A stretch of 64,000 nt of DNA from Pseudomonas brassicacearum (GCF_009601685.2 NZ_CP045701.2:6014001-6078000), one strand, 5' to 3'; numbered from the stretch's first letter, positions 1 through 10,098 are shown. Made by a program: numbers and translations. The notes: generated from the letters alone by a model not told the origin.

Positions 1-85
1 CCAACGTCTGCTCGAGGCTGAAGGGCGATGGCATTGCCTGAGCAACGGAACCTGCCCGGGAGGACGCTGGCAAGCGGCGCAGTGA
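1..85 (+). CDS. pqqF: C-terminal end of a probable PqqF peptidase (partial)
   Basis: An open frame enters from the left edge (first full codon at base 2) and stops with TGA at 83-85, giving 27 residues that end in ...GGRWQAAQ. It lies on the same strand as pqqA and 166 bp upstream of it. In fluorescent pseudomonads that position is held by pqqF, an M16-family zinc peptidase thought to process PqqA. The identification rests on gene order only, because 27 C-terminal residues hold no domain. The codon choice looks like coding sequence. Confidence 0.45.
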   Translation, partial: QRLLEAEGRWHCLSNGTCPGGRWQAAQ

Positions 86-251
86 TCATTGCAGACGCTG
101 TAATGAGCTTTCTTCGAGAATCGCGGCGAACGAATAGGTCAGATTTAGTAACATAGGCGCCTAAGCATCTGAACATCTCCGAGCGGAGGTGGACTATATG
201 TATAGGTCTCAACCGTTCTGTCTAACGAAAGCATCCCAAAGGAGTATTCCC

Positions 252-326
252 ATGTCCTGGTCCAAACCCGCATATATCGACCTGCGTATCGGTTTCGAAG
301 TCACCATGTACTTCGCCAGCCGTTGA
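252..326 (+). CDS. pqqA: PQQ precursor peptide PqqA
   Basis: This 24-residue ribosomal peptide is the substrate from which PQQ is built. It begins [10 protein letters not shown] and carries the conserved Glu16 and Tyr20 in the segment FEVTMYF. These are the two residues that PqqE cross-links and that end up in the cofactor. A strong ribosome site (AAAGGAG, 238-244) lies 7 nt before the ATG. The 166-bp gap upstream should hold its own promoter, though no clear -10/-35 pair could be picked. A hairpin terminator follows before pqqB, so the precursor is probably made in excess over the enzymes. Confidence 0.95.
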   Translation: MSWSKPAYIDLRIGFEVTMYFASR

Positions 327-356
327 ATGCTGCAGGCGGTTAAGCACGCAGCACTA

Positions 357-381
357 CGCCTCGGTCAGCCGAGGCGTTTTT
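357..381 (+). terminator. Rho-independent terminator or attenuator between pqqA and pqqB
   Basis: A perfect 8-bp stem, CGCCTCGG (357-364) and CGAGGCG-type partner (369-376), with a TCAG loop, is followed at once by five T residues. It sits 30 bp after the pqqA stop and 25 bp before pqqB. It would stop most transcripts after pqqA and let a fraction read into pqqBCDE. Confidence 0.85.
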
Positions 382-406
382 ATTTCGGTTTGCAGATGGA
401 GCAGCC

Positions 407-1318
407 ATGTTCGTCCAGATTCTAGGTTCTGCCGCCGGTGGCGGTTTCCCCCAGTGGAACTGCAACTGCGCCAATTGCGCAGGTTTTCGCGACGGCAGCC
501 TGCGGGCCCAGGCGCGCACCCAATCGTCCATCGCCCTGTCCGATGACGGTGTGAACTGGGTGTTGTGCAACGCCTCTCCGGACATTCGCGCCCAGCTCCA
601 GGCGTTCGCCCCGATGCAGCCGGGCCGGGCCCTGCGTGACACCGGCATTGGCGCGATCATCCTGATGGACAGCCAGATCGACCACACCACCGGCCTGCTC
701 AGCCTGCGCGAAGGTTGCCCACATCAAGTCTGGTGCACCGACATGGTCCATGAAGACCTGAGCACCGGCTTTCCGCTGTTCAACATGCTGACCCACTGGA
801 ACGGCGGGTTGAGCTGGAATCGCATCGAACTCGACCAGAGCTTCACCATCGCCGCCTGCCCGAACCTGCGCTTCACCCCCCTGCCCCTGCGCAGCGCCGC
901 GCCACCCTACTCACCGCATCGCTTCGACCCGCACCCGGGCGACAACATCGGGCTGATCGTCGAAGACCTGCGTACAGGTGGCAAGCTGTTCTATGCCCCA
1001 GGCCTGGGCAAGGTCGACGAGTCGTTGTTGGAGATCATGGCCGGCAGCGATTGCCTGTTGGTGGACGGTACGATGTGGGACGACGATGAAATGCAGCGCC
1101 GTGGCGTCGGCACCCGCACCGGCCGGGAAATGGGCCACCTGGCCCAGAATGGCCCCGGCGGCATGCTGGAAGTGCTGGAACAAGTGCCTGGGCCGCGCAA
1201 GGTCCTTATCCATATCAACAACACCAACCCGATCCTGGACGAAGATTCGCCTGAACGGGCTGAGCTTGTACGTCGAAAGATTGAAGTGTCTTACGACGGA
1301 ATGAGTATTGAGTTGTAG
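407..1318 (+). CDS. pqqB: PQQ biosynthesis protein PqqB
   Basis: This 303-residue protein of the metallo-beta-lactamase fold begins [19 protein letters not shown], the family's characteristic N-terminus. PqqB is required for PQQ synthesis and has been assigned an iron-dependent hydroxylation of the cross-linked Glu-Tyr intermediate (family knowledge). Cysteines near the N-terminus (CNCANC) are the usual structural metal site. Length matches the family. It is separated from pqqC by 212 bp containing a REPIN, so pqqB and pqqC are not tightly packed as the later genes are. Confidence 0.95.
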   Translation: MFVQILGSAAGGGFPQWNCNCANCAGFRDGSLRAQARTQSSIALSDDGVNWVLCNASPDIRAQLQAFAPMQPGRALRDTGIGAIILMDSQIDHTTGLLSLREGCPHQVWCTDMVHEDLSTGFPLFNMLTHWNGGLSWNRIELDQSFTIAACPNLRFTPLPLRSAAPPYSPHRFDPHPGDNIGLIVEDLRTGGKLFYAPGLGKVDESLLEIMAGSDCLLVDGTMWDDDEMQRRGVGTRTGREMGHLAQNGPGGMLEVLEQVPGPRKVLIHINNTNPILDEDSPERAELVRRKIEVSYDGMSIEL

Positions 1319-1387
1319 GAAGGGCGGAACGATTGTGGGGGTGAGCCTGCGGTGCATCAGCCTAGTCGATGCTGGCTGGACTGGCCT

Positions 1388-1483
1388 CATCGCGAGCAAG
1401 CTCGCTCCCACAGTAGTTCGAGTCGCATTGGATACCTGATTCACAGCAAAACCAGTGTGGGAGCGAGCTCGCTCGCGATGGGG
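1388..1483. repeat. REPIN, family A, between pqqB and pqqC
   Basis: Two inverted REP units face each other: CATCGCGAGCAAGCTCGCTC at 1388 onward and its near complement ending GCTCGCGATGGG near 1483, with about 45 bp between. This is the common family-A unit of the window (GTGGGAGCGAGCTTGCTCGCGAT). Each unit is itself a hairpin, and the pair can form a long cruciform. Confidence 0.85.
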
Positions 1484-1530
1484 CCAGCCCTGACGCCACA
1501 AAACCCACGGGCATTTCCCGGAGAACCCAA

Positions 1531-2283
1531 ATGACTGACACCCCCCTGTCCCCCGCCGAGTTCGAAGCCGCCCTGCGTGCCAAGGGTGCGTATTACCACA
1601 TCCATCACCCGTATCATGTGGCGATGTATGAAGGCCGCGCGACTCGCGAGCAGATCCAGGGCTGGGTCGCGAACCGCTTTTACTACCAGGTGAATATCCC
1701 GCTCAAGGACGCCGCGATCCTGGCCAACTGCCCGGACCGGGAGATCCGCCGCGAGTGGATCCAGCGCTTGCTCGACCATGACGGCGCTCCCGGCGAAGAT
1801 GGCGGCATCGAGGCCTGGCTGCGACTGGGCCAGGCCGTGGGGCTGGACCCCGATCAACTGCGCTCCCAGGAGCTGGTACTGCCAGGTGTGCGTTTCGCCG
1901 TGGACGCCTACGTCAACTTCGCCCGCCGGGCCTGCTGGCAGGAAGCCGCCAGCAGCTCGCTGACCGAACTGTTCGCCCCGCAGATCCACCAATCGCGCCT
2001 GGACAGTTGGCCCCAGCATTACCCATGGATCGACCCGACCGGCTATGAGTACTTCCGCACCCGCCTGGGCCAGGCCCGACGTGATGTGGAACATGGCTTG
2101 GCGATCACCTTGCAGCACTACACCACCCGTGCCGGGCAGGAGCGCATGCTGGAGATTCTCCAGTTCAAGCTGGACATCCTCTGGAGCATGCTCGACGCCA
2201 TGAGCATGGCCTACGAATTGAACCGCCCGCCTTACCACAGCGTGACCGAGCAACGGGTGTGGCACAAAGGGATCACCTTATGA
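1531..2283 (+). CDS. pqqC: PQQ synthase PqqC
   Basis: This 250-residue, cofactor-free oxidase catalyses the final step, ring closure and eight-electron oxidation of AHQQ to PQQ. The segment [18 protein letters not shown] and the following [20 protein letters not shown] hold the His, Tyr, Arg and Lys residues of the active-site pocket in this all-helical family. Length is typical. Its TGA overlaps the pqqD ATG in an ATGA junction, indicating translational coupling. Confidence 0.97.
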   Translation: MTDTPLSPAEFEAALRAKGAYYHIHHPYHVAMYEGRATREQIQGWVANRFYYQVNIPLKDAAILANCPDREIRREWIQRLLDHDGAPGEDGGIEAWLRLGQAVGLDPDQLRSQELVLPGVRFAVDAYVNFARRACWQEAASSSLTELFAPQIHQSRLDSWPQHYPWIDPTGYEYFRTRLGQARRDVEHGLAITLQHYTTRAGQERMLEILQFKLDILWSMLDAMSMAYELNRPPYHSVTEQRVWHKGITL

Positions 2284-2555
2284 GTTTCGACCGCAGCAAA
2301 ACCCCGAACTGGCGCCCCGGCTATCGCTTCCAGTACGAACCGGCCCAGAAAGGCCACGTGCTGCTCTATCCTGAAGGCATGATCAAGCTGAACGACAGCG
2401 CTGCGCTGATCGGTGGCCTGATCGATGGTAAACGGGATGTAGCGGCCATCATCGGCGAGTTGGCCAAGCAGTTTCCCGACGTGCCGGAACTCGATGACGA
2501 CATCGAGCAATTCATGGAGGTCGCCCGTGCACAGCACTGGATCGAACTTGCCTGA
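2280..2555 (+). CDS. pqqD: PQQ peptide chaperone PqqD
   Basis: This 91-residue RiPP recognition element binds the PqqA peptide and presents it to the radical SAM enzyme PqqE. It begins [18 protein letters not shown]. The start at 2280 is set by the ATGA overlap with the pqqC stop; an earlier in-frame ATG inside pqqC is less likely. Its last 29 bases overlap pqqE in another frame. Confidence 0.95.
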   Translation: MSFDRSKTPNWRPGYRFQYEPAQKGHVLLYPEGMIKLNDSAALIGGLIDGKRDVAAIIGELAKQFPDVPELDDDIEQFMEVARAQHWIELA

Positions 2556-3696
2556 GACCCCTGGCCTGCCGCCCAAACCTGAAGTCGGCTTGCCGCTGTG
2601 GTTGCTGGCGGAGCTGACTTATCGCTGCCCGCTGCAATGCCCGTACTGTTCCAACCCGCTGGACTTTGCCGAGCAGGGCCAGGAGCTGAGCACCGAGCAG
2701 TGGTTCAAGGTCTTTCGCGAAGCCCGCGAGATGGGTGCCGCGCAACTGGGGTTTTCCGGTGGCGAGCCGTTGGTGCGCCAGGACCTGGCCGAGTTGATCG
2801 GCGAGGCACGCAGGCTAGGCTTCTATACCAACCTGATCACCTCCGGCATCGGCCTGACCGAGCAGAAAATCAGCGACTTCAAGAAAGCTGGCCTGGACCA
2901 TATCCAGATCAGTTTCCAGGCCAGCGACGAGCAGGTGAACAACCTCCTGGCCGGCTCGAAGAAAGCCTTCGCGCAAAAACTGGAAATGGCCCGGGCGGTA
3001 AAGGCCCACGGTTATCCGATGGTGCTGAACTTCGTGACCCATCGGCACAACATCGACAAGATCGATCGCATCATCGAGCTGTGCATCGCCCTGGAAGCCG
3101 ACTTTGTCGAGCTCGCCACGTGCCAGTTCTACGGCTGGGCGCAGCTCAACCGCGTCGGCCTGCTGCCCACCCGCGAGCAACTGGTACGCGCCGAGCGTGT
3201 CACCAACGAATACCGCGCCAAGTTGCAAGCGCAAGGCAATCCGTGCAAGTTGATCTTCGTCACGCCGGACTACTATGAAGAACGCCCCAAGGGCTGCATG
3301 AACGGTTGGGGCAGTATTTTCCTCACCGTCACGCCGGACGGCACAGCGTTACCCTGTCATGGCGCCCGCCAGCTGCCGGTGCAATTTCCCAACGTGCGCG
3401 ACCACAGCATGCAGCACATCTGGTACGACTCGTTCGGCTTCAACCGCTTCCGCGGTTATGACTGGATGCGCGAACCGTGCCGCTCCTGCGATGAAAAGGA
3501 AAAAGACTTCGGCGGCTGCCGCTGCCAGGCGTTCATGCTCACAGGCGACGCCAGCAACGCCGACCCGGTGTGCAGCAAGTCCGAACATCACGGGGTGATT
3601 CTCAGAGCGCGTGAAGACGCCGAGCACGCTACGCAAACCATCGAACAATTGGCCTTTCGCAATGAACGAAACTCGCGCCTCATCGCCAAAGGCTGA
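2527..3696 (+). CDS. pqqE: Radical SAM PqqA cross-linking enzyme PqqE
   Basis: This 389-residue enzyme forms the Glu-Tyr carbon-carbon bond in PqqA. The radical SAM cluster motif CPLQCPYC is at about residues 34-41. A SPASM region near the C-terminus holds several cysteines ([19 protein letters not shown]). I chose the GTG at 2527 because a clean ATGGAGG ribosome site lies 6-7 nt upstream inside pqqD, and because the protein then begins close to the conserved [19 protein letters not shown] longer reading from 2494 has no support. The 3' end overlaps the next gene by 35 bp. Confidence 0.95.
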   Translation: MHSTGSNLPETPGLPPKPEVGLPLWLLAELTYRCPLQCPYCSNPLDFAEQGQELSTEQWFKVFREAREMGAAQLGFSGGEPLVRQDLAELIGEARRLGFYTNLITSGIGLTEQKISDFKKAGLDHIQISFQASDEQVNNLLAGSKKAFAQKLEMARAVKAHGYPMVLNFVTHRHNIDKIDRIIELCIALEADFVELATCQFYGWAQLNRVGLLPTREQLVRAERVTNEYRAKLQAQGNPCKLIFVTPDYYEERPKGCMNGWGSIFLTVTPDGTALPCHGARQLPVQFPNVRDHSMQHIWYDSFGFNRFRGYDWMREPCRSCDEKEKDFGGCRCQAFMLTGDASNADPVCSKSEHHGVILRAREDAEHATQTIEQLAFRNERNSRLIAKG

Positions 3697-5491
3697 GCCT
3701 TTCAGTGCCGCCCAGGCCGTTGCCGCCGGCACTGACTTCGCCGAACTGCAGCTCGGGCCTTTGGGCCTGTTCTGGAATGAATACCGCCCCGCAGACGGCG
3801 CCTGCCGGATCTGGCATTGGCAAGACGGCATGCCCCGTTGCCTGACGCCGGACGGGTTCAGCGCGCGCAGCCGGGTCTATGAATACGGCGGCGGGTCATT
3901 CTGCCTGAGCCATGACGGCGTGCTGTTCGTCAATGAGGCCGACCAGCAGTTGTACCACCAATCCCTGAGTGACGAACGCCCCGTAGCGCTGACCTTAGGT
4001 GACTGCCGTTATGGGGATCTGAGCTTCGTCGACGGTCAGGTATTGGCCGTGGAAGAACAGGCCAACCAGCATCGACTGGTGTCGATCGGGCTGGCGGATC
4101 ATCAGCGGCATCTGCTGGCCGAAGGCGCAGATTTCTATGCTTCGCCAACCGTGAGCCCGGACGGTCTGCGGCTCGCCTGGATTGAGTGGAGCCGTCCGCA
4201 TCAACCCTGGACCGCAACGCGCTTGATGCTGGCCGAGCGCAACGCTGCGGGTTGGGGTGAGCCGCGCTGTGTCGCGGGCAACGGTGAAGAAGAGTCCATC
4301 CAGCAACCGCGCTTCGATGCGGCCAGTCGTCTTTATTGCCTGACAGATCGCGAGGGTTATTGGCAGCCTTGGATAGAGTCGGCCCAGGGCCTGCAACCGC
4401 TGCCTGCCGCCCAAGCCGATCACGCCCCAGCGCCATGGCAACTGGGTGGCTGCACCTGGCTGCCGCTGGGCAAACACACGTACCTGGCCAGTTGGACCGA
4501 AGCGGGTTTCGGCCGTCTGGGCCTGTGCCAAGATGACGATATCGATGAGGACTTCACCGGCCCCTACACCCGCTTTCGCAGCCTGGCGCTGGATGAGCGG
4601 TTCATCTACGCCGTTGCAGCCTCGCCGACCCACCCATCGACGGTCATTGCCATTGAGCGCCATAGCCACGAAGTGTCCGTGCTGGCCGGCGGCGTCACGC
4701 CATTGCTCGTCGAACAGATCAGCCGTCCTCGAACCCTGCGCTATCCATCCGCGTCAGGGGAGGCCCATGGGTTCTTTTACCCGGCCATGAACGCACCCGC
4801 GAAGCCGCCATTGGTGGTGTTCATTCACGGCGGCCCCACCTCGGCCTGTTATCCCCTGTTCGACCCGCGTATCCAGTATTGGACCCAGCGTGGTTTTGCC
4901 GTTGCCGATCTCAATTACCGCGGCAGCAGCGGCTATGGCCGAGCCTATCGGCAGGCGTTGCATTTGAAGTGGGGCGTGGTGGATGTCGAGGATGCCTGCG
5001 CGGTGGTCGCTTATCTGGATGAACAAGGCCTGATCGACGGCCGTCATGCGTTCGTTCGAGGTGGCAGTGCCGGTGGCTACACGACGCTTTGCGCACTGGC
5101 ATTCCATGATGTATTCCGCGCTGGCGCCAGTCTTTATGGCGTGAGCGACCCCGTCGCTCTTGGCCGTGCCACGCACAAGTTCGAAGGTGATTATCTGGAC
5201 TGGCTGATCGGCGATCCGCAACAGGACGCCGAACGCTACCGCGCCCGCACCCCGCTGCTGCACGCCGGGAACATCCGCGTGCCGATGATCTTTTTACAGG
5301 GTGAGCTGGACGCCGTGGTCGTGCCGCAGCAAACCCGCGACATGGTCAGTGCTTTACAGGCCAACGGCGTGGCGGTCGAGGCGCACTACTATCCCGATGA
5401 GCGCCACGGTTTTCGCAAGGCTGCGAACCAGGCCCATGCGCTGGAGCATGAGTGGTTGTTCTATCGCAAGGTGATGGACGCGCGCCTATAG
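3662..5491 (+). CDS. S9-family (prolyl oligopeptidase-like) serine peptidase of the pqq operon
   Basis: This is a 609-residue cytosolic protein with no signal peptide. An N-terminal half with repeated beta-propeller strands is followed by an alpha/beta hydrolase domain from about residue 380. The catalytic set is visible: Ser469 in GGSAGGY, Asp550 in GELDAVV and His582 in DERHGF. The gene begins 35 bp inside pqqE, so translation is probably coupled, and fluorescent pseudomonads keep such a peptidase here. A role in trimming PqqA or clearing its fragments is an inference. The ribosome site before the chosen ATG is weak; a GTG 51 bp upstream is the alternative start. Confidence 0.85.
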   Translation: MNETRASSPKAEPFSAAQAVAAGTDFAELQLGPLGLFWNEYRPADGACRIWHWQDGMPRCLTPDGFSARSRVYEYGGGSFCLSHDGVLFVNEADQQLYHQSLSDERPVALTLGDCRYGDLSFVDGQVLAVEEQANQHRLVSIGLADHQRHLLAEGADFYASPTVSPDGLRLAWIEWSRPHQPWTATRLMLAERNAAGWGEPRCVAGNGEEESIQQPRFDAASRLYCLTDREGYWQPWIESAQGLQPLPAAQADHAPAPWQLGGCTWLPLGKHTYLASWTEAGFGRLGLCQDDDIDEDFTGPYTRFRSLALDERFIYAVAASPTHPSTVIAIERHSHEVSVLAGGVTPLLVEQISRPRTLRYPSASGEAHGFFYPAMNAPAKPPLVVFIHGGPTSACYPLFDPRIQYWTQRGFAVADLNYRGSSGYGRAYRQALHLKWGVVDVEDACAVVAYLDEQGLIDGRHAFVRGGSAGGYTTLCALAFHDVFRAGASLYGVSDPVALGRATHKFEGDYLDWLIGDPQQDAERYRARTPLLHAGNIRVPMIFLQGELDAVVVPQQTRDMVSALQANGVAVEAHYYPDERHGFRKAANQAHALEHEWLFYRKVMDARL

Positions 5492-5506
5492 GAAGTGGCG
5501 AACATT

Positions 5507-5639
5507 TGTGGCGAGGGGATTTATCCCCGCTGGGCTGCGTAGCAGCCCTGAAACCAGACACCGCGGTGTGTCAGATTCATTGAGTCCAACCTTCAAAGGG
5601 CCGCTACGCAGCCAACGGGGATAAATTCCCTCGCCACAA
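5507..5639. repeat. REPIN variant after the S9 peptidase
   Basis: Left arm TGTGGCGAGGGGATTTATCC and right arm GGGATAAATTCCCTCGCCAC bound a 133-bp inverted structure, with an inner pair GCTGCGTAGCAGCC / CCGCTACGCAGCC. A further half-arm (CTTCCTCGCCACAG) lies at about 5674-5687. This is a third arm type, differing from the GAGCTTGCTC units elsewhere. Confidence 0.75.
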
Positions 5640-5707
5640 CAAGCCTGTTCCCTGCGCGACAGCGGGCGAGCGCTTCCTCGCCACAGGTACGTCCAACAAC
5701 AGAACCT

Positions 5708-5866
5708 TCAGCGCTTGGCGATGATGTACACCGCATGCACGATGCCAGGGATATAACCCAGCAGCGTCAGCAGGATATTCAGCCAGAAAGCCCCGCCGAA
5801 GCCGACCTGTAGGAATACCCCGAGTGGCGGCAGCAGGATGGCGATAATGATGCGAATGAAATCCAT
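5708..5866 (-). CDS. YqaE/Pmp3-family small membrane protein
   Basis: This 52-residue protein begins MDFIRIIIAILLPPLGVFLQ and has two hydrophobic segments, about residues 3-23 and 29-49, with the family's LLPPLGV and NILLTLLGYIPGIVHA blocks. Pmp3/YqaE peptides sit in the plasma membrane and are linked to ion balance and stress; their molecular role is uncertain. I chose the start at 5866 because a GGGAG ribosome site lies just upstream. A longer frame to 5911 has an N-terminus unlike the family. Confidence 0.9.
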   Translation of the reverse strand: MDFIRIIIAILLPPLGVFLQVGFGGAFWLNILLTLLGYIPGIVHAVYIIAKR

Positions 5867-6000
5867 GGGTGACTCCCTGATCGACGCTGGCCAAATTGCC
5901 ATACAGCTCATTGACCCCAGGCCGTTCGCCAGGGTTCAGTGAAACGTAACCAGAAGCAGCCCCGATGGCGGGCGCCTGCAAGAAACAAAAAACGCAGGCA

Positions 6001-6024
6001 AAAGAAAACCCCGCCGAAGCGGGG
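6001..6024 (-). terminator. Terminator after the first acyl-CoA dehydrogenase
   Basis: Read on the minus strand, stem CCCCGC / GCGGGG (6009-6024) with a TTCG tetraloop is followed by TTTTCTTTT. It lies 188 bp downstream of the minus-strand gene ending at 6212. The gap between holds no recognisable gene. Confidence 0.8.
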
Positions 6025-6211
6025 CTTTGCAGACTGTTTCCCTGACATCCATTTCACTCCGCCATCCTGGCAGAATCCTACGTATCCGTGTTGTTACTTT
6101 GCGCGTCCTGCGCTACATCCATGGAAGCTAGATTAGCCGTGGATCCAATCCGCCGATAGAGGGAAAACGCCAGCACGACGTGTAAGAGAATGCTTACACA
6201 TCGTCATGATT

Positions 6212-7990
6212 TCAGAACTGGCCGGCTTCCAGCAGGAACAGCGACTCGCTGCCCGCCTTGACCGAAGCGCTCAAGGAATGAATACGCGGCAGCAGGCGGG
6301 CGAAATAGAACCGCGCCGTCCCCAGTTTGCTCGCGTAGAAATCATCCTGGCTTTCTTTGCCCAAGGCCGCCCTGGCCATCAGCGCCCACATGTAGGCATA
6401 CGCGGTGTAGCCAAACGCCTGGAGATACTCCACCGACGCCGCGCCGATTTCGTTCGGGTTGCTTTTCGCCCGGTCCAGCAACCAATCGGTCAACGCGTCC
6501 AGTGTGTCGACAGCGCTGTTCAATGGCTTGATGAACTCCGCCAGGTCGCTGTTCGCGGTGGCCGTGAAGTGACGGATTTCATCAGCAAACAACTTGTAGA
6601 ACGCACCGCCGCTGCCGACAATCTTGCGCCCCACCAGGTCCAGCGCCTGGATACCGTTGGTGCCTTCGTAGATCTGGGTGATACGCACGTCGCGCACCAG
6701 TTGCTCCTGGCCCCATTCACGAATGTAACCGTGGCCGCCGAACACCTGTTGACCATGGACGGTGGTTTCCAGGCCCAGGTCGGTCAGGAAGGCCTTGGCC
6801 ACTGGCGTCAGCAACGCCACCAAGTCTTCGGCGCGCTTGCGGGTGACTGGGTCTTCGCTGAACTTGGCGGTATCGAGTTGCATCGCCACGTAGGTGGAAA
6901 ATGCCCGGCCGCCCTCGTTCGAAGCCTTCATGGTCAGCAGCATCCGACGCACGTCGGGGTGGACAATGATCGGGTCAGCGACCTTGTCCTTGTTCTGCGC
7001 ACCGGTTGGCGAACGGCTTTGCAGGCGGTCACGGGCATATTCGACGGCGTTCTGATAGGAGCGCTCGCCGGAGGCCAGGCCTTGGATGCCAACCCCCAGG
7101 CGCTCGTAGTTCATCATGGTGAACATCGCCGCCAGGCCTTTGTTCGGCTCGCCCACCAGGTAACCCACGGCGTCGTCGAAGTTCATCACGCAGGTGGCGG
7201 ACGCCTGGATGCCCATCTTGTGTTCGATCGAGCCGCAGTTGGCCGCGTTGCGCGCGCCCAGGCTGCCGTCGGCATTGACCATGAACTTGGGCACCAGGAA
7301 CAGCGAGATGCCCTTGGGACCTGCCGGCGCGTCCGGCAGTTTCGCCAGCACCAGGTGAATGATGTTCTCGGTGAGGTCGTGTTCACCGCCGGTGATGAAA
7401 ATCTTCGTGCCGCTGACTTTGTAGGACCCGTCAGCCTGGGGTTCGGCCTTGGTGCGGATGATCCCCAGGTCCGTTCCGGCGTGAGGCTCGGTCAGGCACA
7501 TGGAACCGGCCCAGACGCCGGCGTACATGTTCGGCAGGTACGCCGCTTTCAGCTCTTCACTGGCGTGGGCGTTGATCGACAGGCAGGCACCGGCGGTCAG
7601 CATCGGGTACAAGCCGAAGGACAGGCTGGCGGAGTTGACCATTTCCTCGACCTGGGCCGAAACGGCCTTGGGCATGCCCATGCCGCCGTATACCGGGTCA
7701 CCGCCGACACCGACCCAACCGCCTTCAGCGTAAGTCTTGTAGGCCTGTGGGAAACCTGCCGGCGTGGTGACAACGCCGTCAGCCCAGTGGCAACCTTCTT
7801 CGTCAGCGGCGCGGCTGAGGGGCGCGATACTTTTGCTGGTGACTTTACCGGCTTCTTCAAGGATCGCTTCGACCGTTTCGGCATCCACGGTGTCGGCCAG
7901 CGCCGGCAATTGGGCCCAGAGTTTCGCCACCTCGAACACTTCATTGAGGACGAAGCGCATATCGCGCAGGGGCGCTTTGTAGTCAGCCAT
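6212..7990 (-). CDS. Acyl-CoA dehydrogenase, ~600-aa FadE type (paralogue 1)
   Basis: This 592-residue FAD enzyme introduces the trans-2 double bond in acyl-CoA during beta-oxidation. It has an N-terminal ACAD domain, a middle beta domain with MCLTEPHAGTDLG, and a C-terminal ACAD domain with the catalytic-base motif IYEGTNGIQ. An extra C-terminal helical extension is typical of this 600-residue subclass. It begins [15 protein letters not shown]; an upstream in-frame extension lacks this conserved start. It is the most diverged of three paralogues here. Substrate chain length cannot be read from sequence. Confidence 0.9.
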   Translation of the reverse strand: MADYKAPLRDMRFVLNEVFEVAKLWAQLPALADTVDAETVEAILEEAGKVTSKSIAPLSRAADEEGCHWADGVVTTPAGFPQAYKTYAEGGWVGVGGDPVYGGMGMPKAVSAQVEEMVNSASLSFGLYPMLTAGACLSINAHASEELKAAYLPNMYAGVWAGSMCLTEPHAGTDLGIIRTKAEPQADGSYKVSGTKIFITGGEHDLTENIIHLVLAKLPDAPAGPKGISLFLVPKFMVNADGSLGARNAANCGSIEHKMGIQASATCVMNFDDAVGYLVGEPNKGLAAMFTMMNYERLGVGIQGLASGERSYQNAVEYARDRLQSRSPTGAQNKDKVADPIIVHPDVRRMLLTMKASNEGGRAFSTYVAMQLDTAKFSEDPVTRKRAEDLVALLTPVAKAFLTDLGLETTVHGQQVFGGHGYIREWGQEQLVRDVRITQIYEGTNGIQALDLVGRKIVGSGGAFYKLFADEIRHFTATANSDLAEFIKPLNSAVDTLDALTDWLLDRAKSNPNEIGAASVEYLQAFGYTAYAYMWALMARAALGKESQDDFYASKLGTARFYFARLLPRIHSLSASVKAGSESLFLLEAGQF

Positions 7991-8120
7991 GGCAAACCTC
8001 GCAGGATCTAAACAGTTGGTTCGTAAAAGACGGTTTTCGCAATGGCCTGAGTGTACCTCAACAACTTTTGCGACACATAGGGTCAACCCATGACCGTTTT
8101 GTTATTTTTGGTCACCAAGA

Positions 8121-8192
8121 AAGATCGCAGGCTTCGCCAGCTCCTACAGGGAATACGCATTTCCATGTAGGAGCTGGCGAAGCCTGCGATCT
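8121..8192. repeat. REPIN, family B, short form
   Basis: The arms AAGATCGCAGGCTTCGCCAG and CTGGCGAAGCCTGCGATCT, each with CTCCTACAG / TGTAGGAG, face each other across about 17 bp. It lies between two acyl-CoA dehydrogenase genes and fills most of the 220-bp gap, so the downstream gene's promoter must be squeezed into 7991-8110. Confidence 0.8.
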
Positions 8193-8210
8193 ATTGGCAT
8201 TTCCTCTAAA

Positions 8211-10007
8211 TCAAAGCGCAAACAACTCCGCCGGCAGCTTCATCAGACAATCACTCCCCGCCTCGACGGCAGCCCGATGGGCGGTCGTGCGCGGCAGCAG
8301 GCGCTTGAAGTAAAACTCACACGTCGCCAATTTACCCCGGCAGAAATCCCCATCACCCTGGCCGCTGTCGAGTTGCGCCTGAGCCACCAAGGCCATGCGC
8401 AGCCACAGATAGGCCAGGATGATGTAGCCGCTGTACATCAGATAATCCACCGAGGCGGCGCCCACTTCATCGGGATTCTTCATGGCCGCCATACCGACCC
8501 GGGTGGTCAGTTCGCCCCATTGCTGGTTGAGCCCGTCGAGTTGCGCAACGTAATCGTTGAGCTGCGGATGTCCAGCGTTGGCAGCGCAAAATTTATGGAC
8601 GATTTTGGTGAAGCCACGCAGCAACTTGCCTTGGCTGCCCAGCACCTTGCGCCCCAGCAGATCCAGGGCCTGGATGCCATTGGTGCCCTCGTAGATCGGC
8701 GCAATGCGGCAATCTCGCACCAATTGCTCCATGCCCCACTCGCGAATGAAGCCGTGACCACCGAACACTTGCATGCCGTGGTTGGTCACCTCCAGCCCCG
8801 TGTCGGTCATGAAGGCCTTGCAGATCGGGGTGAGGAACGCCAGCAGGTCCTCGGCCTCCTGGCGGGCGGTTTCGTCCGGGCTCAGGTGCGCGGTGTCCAG
8901 CAGTTGCGCGGTGAAATATGTCAGCGCCCGGTTGCCTTCGTTGAAGGCTTTCATGGTCAGCAACATCCTGCGCACATCGGGATGGACAATGATCGGGTCG
9001 GCGACCTTTTCCGGTGCCTTGGGGCCGGTCAGCGCGCGCATCTGCAAACGGTCGTTGGCATATTTGATCGCGCCCTGGAAGCTCGCCTCGCCCAGGCACA
9101 GGCCCTGCATGCCGGTGCCGAGTCGGGCGTGGTTCATCATGGTGAACATGCAATTGAGGCCCTTGTTCGGCTCGCCGATCAGGAACCCCTTGGCCCCGTC
9201 GAAATTCAGCACGCAGGTGGCTGATGCCTTGATGCCCATCTTGTGTTCGATCGAGCCACAGGACACGCCATTGCGCGCCCCTGCCTCACCCGTGGCGTCG
9301 GGCAGGAACTTGGGCACGATGAACAGCGAGATGCCCTTGGTCCCGGCCGGGGCGTCCGGCAACTTGGCCAGCACCAGGTGGATGATGTTATCGCTCATGT
9401 CGTGTTCGCCGGCGGAAATGAAGATCTTGCTGCCAGAGATCGCGTAGCTGCCGTCGGCCTGGGGCACAGCGCGGGTCTTGATGATGCCCAGGTCGGTGCC
9501 GCAGTGGGCTTCGGTCAGGCACATGGTGCCGGTCCACTGGCCGGCGGTGAGTTTGCTCAGGTAGGTCTGCTTCTGTTCTGCAGTGCCATGGGCATGGATC
9601 GCCGACATGGCGCCGTGAGTCAGGCCGGGGTACATGCCCCAGGAGGTGTTGCTGGAGCCGATCATCTCGCTGATGACCAGGCCCAGGGAGCTGGGCAAGC
9701 CCTGGCCGCCATATGCCGGGTCCGCCGCCAGCCCATGCCAGCCGCCCTCAACGTACTGTGCAAAAGCCTGTTTGAAACCTGTAGGCGTGGTGACTACGCC
9801 GTTATCGAAGTGACAACCCTCTTCGTCACCGGAGCGATTGAGCGGCGCCAGCACGTTCTCGCAGAACCTGGCGCCTTCCTCGAGAATCGCGCTGACCATG
9901 TCCGGGCTGGCATCGCTGGCACCCAGCTCGGCATACCGGCCATGGAAATCAAAGACGTGATCGATCAGAAAGCGCATGTCGCGCAGGGGGGCTTTGTACT
10001 CGGGCAT
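8211..10007 (-). CDS. Acyl-CoA dehydrogenase, ~600-aa FadE type (paralogue 2)
   Basis: This 598-residue protein begins MPEYKAPLRDMRFLIDHVF. It has the same architecture as its neighbours: MCLTEAHCGTDLG in the beta domain, KMGIKASATCVLNFDGA, and catalytic Glu in [17 protein letters not shown]. It should oxidise acyl-CoA with FAD and pass electrons to ETF. It is closer in sequence to the third paralogue than to the first (for example HGAMSAIHAHGT against [12 protein letters not shown]). No PsrA-type site was found in the short upstream gap. Confidence 0.9.
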   Translation of the reverse strand: MPEYKAPLRDMRFLIDHVFDFHGRYAELGASDASPDMVSAILEEGARFCENVLAPLNRSGDEEGCHFDNGVVTTPTGFKQAFAQYVEGGWHGLAADPAYGGQGLPSSLGLVISEMIGSSNTSWGMYPGLTHGAMSAIHAHGTAEQKQTYLSKLTAGQWTGTMCLTEAHCGTDLGIIKTRAVPQADGSYAISGSKIFISAGEHDMSDNIIHLVLAKLPDAPAGTKGISLFIVPKFLPDATGEAGARNGVSCGSIEHKMGIKASATCVLNFDGAKGFLIGEPNKGLNCMFTMMNHARLGTGMQGLCLGEASFQGAIKYANDRLQMRALTGPKAPEKVADPIIVHPDVRRMLLTMKAFNEGNRALTYFTAQLLDTAHLSPDETARQEAEDLLAFLTPICKAFMTDTGLEVTNHGMQVFGGHGFIREWGMEQLVRDCRIAPIYEGTNGIQALDLLGRKVLGSQGKLLRGFTKIVHKFCAANAGHPQLNDYVAQLDGLNQQWGELTTRVGMAAMKNPDEVGAASVDYLMYSGYIILAYLWLRMALVAQAQLDSGQGDGDFCRGKLATCEFYFKRLLPRTTAHRAAVEAGSDCLMKLPAELFAL

Positions 10008-10098
10008 GGTGGTTTTCTCCGGTAGCAGGTCGTTTCAACCTACTGCTGGCCACCCAGGCCCACAATCACAGTCCAGACGCTGAATGCGCCGTCATCAC

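Noticed and set aside
5939..6136. A 65-codon plus-strand frame rich in Lys, Arg and Pro
   Set aside because: It runs through the terminator of the minus-strand dehydrogenase and has no ribosome site.
6206..8011. A 601-codon plus-strand frame opposite acyl-CoA dehydrogenase 1 (and similar ones opposite paralogues 2 and 3)
   Set aside because: The composition is that of antisense frames and the minus-strand genes have clear catalytic motifs.
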